NCBI RefSeq assembly: GCF_015207825.1
Contig: NZ_JADEWC010000013.1
Coordinates: 1-64,000 of the forward strand
Source of the DNA: Cyanobacterium stanieri LEGE 03274
Lineage (GTDB): Bacteria; Cyanobacteriota; Cyanobacteriia; Cyanobacteriales; Cyanobacteriaceae
Direction of reading: 5' to 3'
DNA length: 64,000 nucleotides
Part shown: piece after piece, positions 63,355-64,000 of the stretch
Numbering within the stretch: position 1 is the stretch's first letter
How the letters are laid out: each line of letters begins with the position of its first letter
Position numbers and translations under genes: made by a program
Notes under the pieces: generated by a model
The model's input: only the letters and a program-made list of their open reading frames with translations
What the model was told of the DNA's origin: nothing
The model's database searches: none

Positions 63355-64000
63355 ATGAATCCATCTCAATTAATAGCCACTGCCACGGAAAAATTAGCCC
63401 CTACTTTTGCCCAAGTTGATCAACAGATAAAGCATAATCTCCATAAGGTATTAAAGGCTTTTCAGGAATATAAGGTAGGGGTACATCATTTTAGTAGTGT
63501 GAGTGGTTATGGTCATGATGACTTGGGAAGGGAGGTGTTAGATCAGGTTTTTGCAAGGGTTGTGGGGGCGAGTAGTAGTGCGGTACGAGTGCAGATAGTA
63601 TCCGGTACCCATGCGATCGCCTCTTGCTTATATGGAGTGTTACGCCCCGCAGATGAAATGTTAGCGGTGGCAGGACATCCTTACGACACCTTAGAGGAGG
63701 TTATCGGTATTCGGGGAGAAGGGCAAGGAAGCCTAAAGGAATTGGGTATCAAATATCGTGAATTGGATTTAACTCCCTCTGGGGAAATTGACTGGGAAGG
63801 TTTACAAACGGCGGTAAAACCAGAAACAAAATTAGTCTTAATTCAGCGCTCCTGTGGTTACTCTTGGCGTAAAAGTCTTTCGGTGGCGGACATTGAAAGG
63901 ATTGTAACCATAGTTAAGGCTCAAAACCCTGATACGGTTTGTTTTGTGGACAACTGTTATGGAGAATTTATCGAAACCCTTGAACCGACGGCGGTGGGGG
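63355..64000 (+). CDS. Methionine gamma-lyase family (aluminium-resistance type) PLP protein, 3' end outside window
   Basis: 215 codons are visible from the ATG at 63355 and the frame is open at the window end. It fits the family annotated as aluminium resistance protein or cystathionine-beta-lyase-like: GVHHFSSVSGYGHDDLGREVLDQVFARVVGASSSAVRVQIVSGTHAIASCLYGVLRPADEMLAV, then GYSWRKSLSVADIERIV and VCFVDNCYGEFIE, the aspartate of the last part contacting PLP. The lysine lies beyond the window. The real substrate in the family is not established. No operon link to the flotillin-like gene is evident (136 bp gap with a decayed hairpin). Confidence 0.87.
   Translation, partial: MNPSQLIATATEKLAPTFAQVDQQIKHNLHKVLKAFQEYKVGVHHFSSVSGYGHDDLGREVLDQVFARVVGASSSAVRVQIVSGTHAIASCLYGVLRPADEMLAVAGHPYDTLEEVIGIRGEGQGSLKELGIKYRELDLTPSGEIDWEGLQTAVKPETKLVLIQRSCGYSWRKSLSVADIERIVTIVKAQNPDTVCFVDNCYGEFIETLEPTAVG

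Overview
This window looks like chromosomal DNA of a low-GC unicellular cyanobacterium. The reasons are: very frequent HIP1-type sites (GCGATCGC and variants) inside genes; plant-type phytoene desaturase next to phytoene synthase; ferredoxin-nitrite reductase; the variable chain of ferredoxin-thioredoxin reductase; a CO2 hydration protein of the NDH-1 CO2-uptake complexes; the light-repressed-transcript type hibernation factor; and cyanobacteria-specific small families (DUF4327, DUF1830). A relative of Cyanobacterium or Geminocystis is a guess from style, not something the sequence proves. I see no rRNA, CRISPR array, prophage, plasmid gene or transposase.

Layout. 0-4.5 kb: the end of a VKOR/thioredoxin-like oxidoreductase, a CapA-like lipoprotein, and the carotenoid pair crtP-crtB. 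4.8-9.1 kb: a giant CBS/multi-PAS hybrid histidine kinase and hpf/lrtA. 9.5-17.6 kb: cell-wall amidase, BT1-type transporter, a lone pstB, a TPR glycosyltransferase, trpC and a NurA-domain protein. 18-25 kb: uppP, a secreted TPR protein, a HEAT-repeat protein, a CBS protein, glcD and a PEP-CTERM protein. 25-27.7 kb: a secreted small protein, cupB-like gene and purE. 27.9-34.7 kb: a probable exopolysaccharide locus (outer-membrane barrel, double DUF3131 protein, cellulose-synthase-like GT2 with a large insert in its catalytic domain). 34.7-41.7 kb: a Ctp protease, then arsM-arsS followed directly by a full pstSCAB phosphate transporter. 41.8-46 kb: DUF4253 protein, methyltransferase, an ECF sigma/anti-sigma pair, a TauE permease. 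46.2-50.3 kb: two overlapping TVP38/TMEM64 membrane proteins, a mercuric-reductase-like flavoprotein, an M48 protease whose last codons run into tRNA-Leu(CAA). 50.3-64 kb: tRNA-Leu(UAG), NYN and HNH nucleases, DUF2470, a MASE1-GGDEF protein, EcfT, DUF4327, an aminotransferase, ftrV, DUF1830, nirA, a YqiJ/flotillin pair and the start of a methionine gamma-lyase family gene.

The gene deserts are not empty. They hold at least three families of short non-autonomous elements with terminal inverted repeats: a 242-bp element with TAA target duplications (two copies, about 97% identical, one of them nested inside another element); a 122-123-bp element with 8-bp target duplications (three full copies and one remnant); and a roughly 153-bp element with TATATCAAGT ends. 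The first and third share a double-hairpin module that recurs across the window. A fourth, looser family begins with AACCTNAGTTCGGGAT. No transposase that could move them is present here.

Functional links. arsM/arsS with pstSCAB couples arsenosugar synthesis to high-affinity oxyanion uptake, and a second pstB lies 27 kb away. The GT2/DUF3131/barrel trio could make, trim and export a glucan. The TVP38 pair and flavoprotein form one unit seen elsewhere as gene fusions. nirA has a plausible NtcA promoter and a strong terminator.
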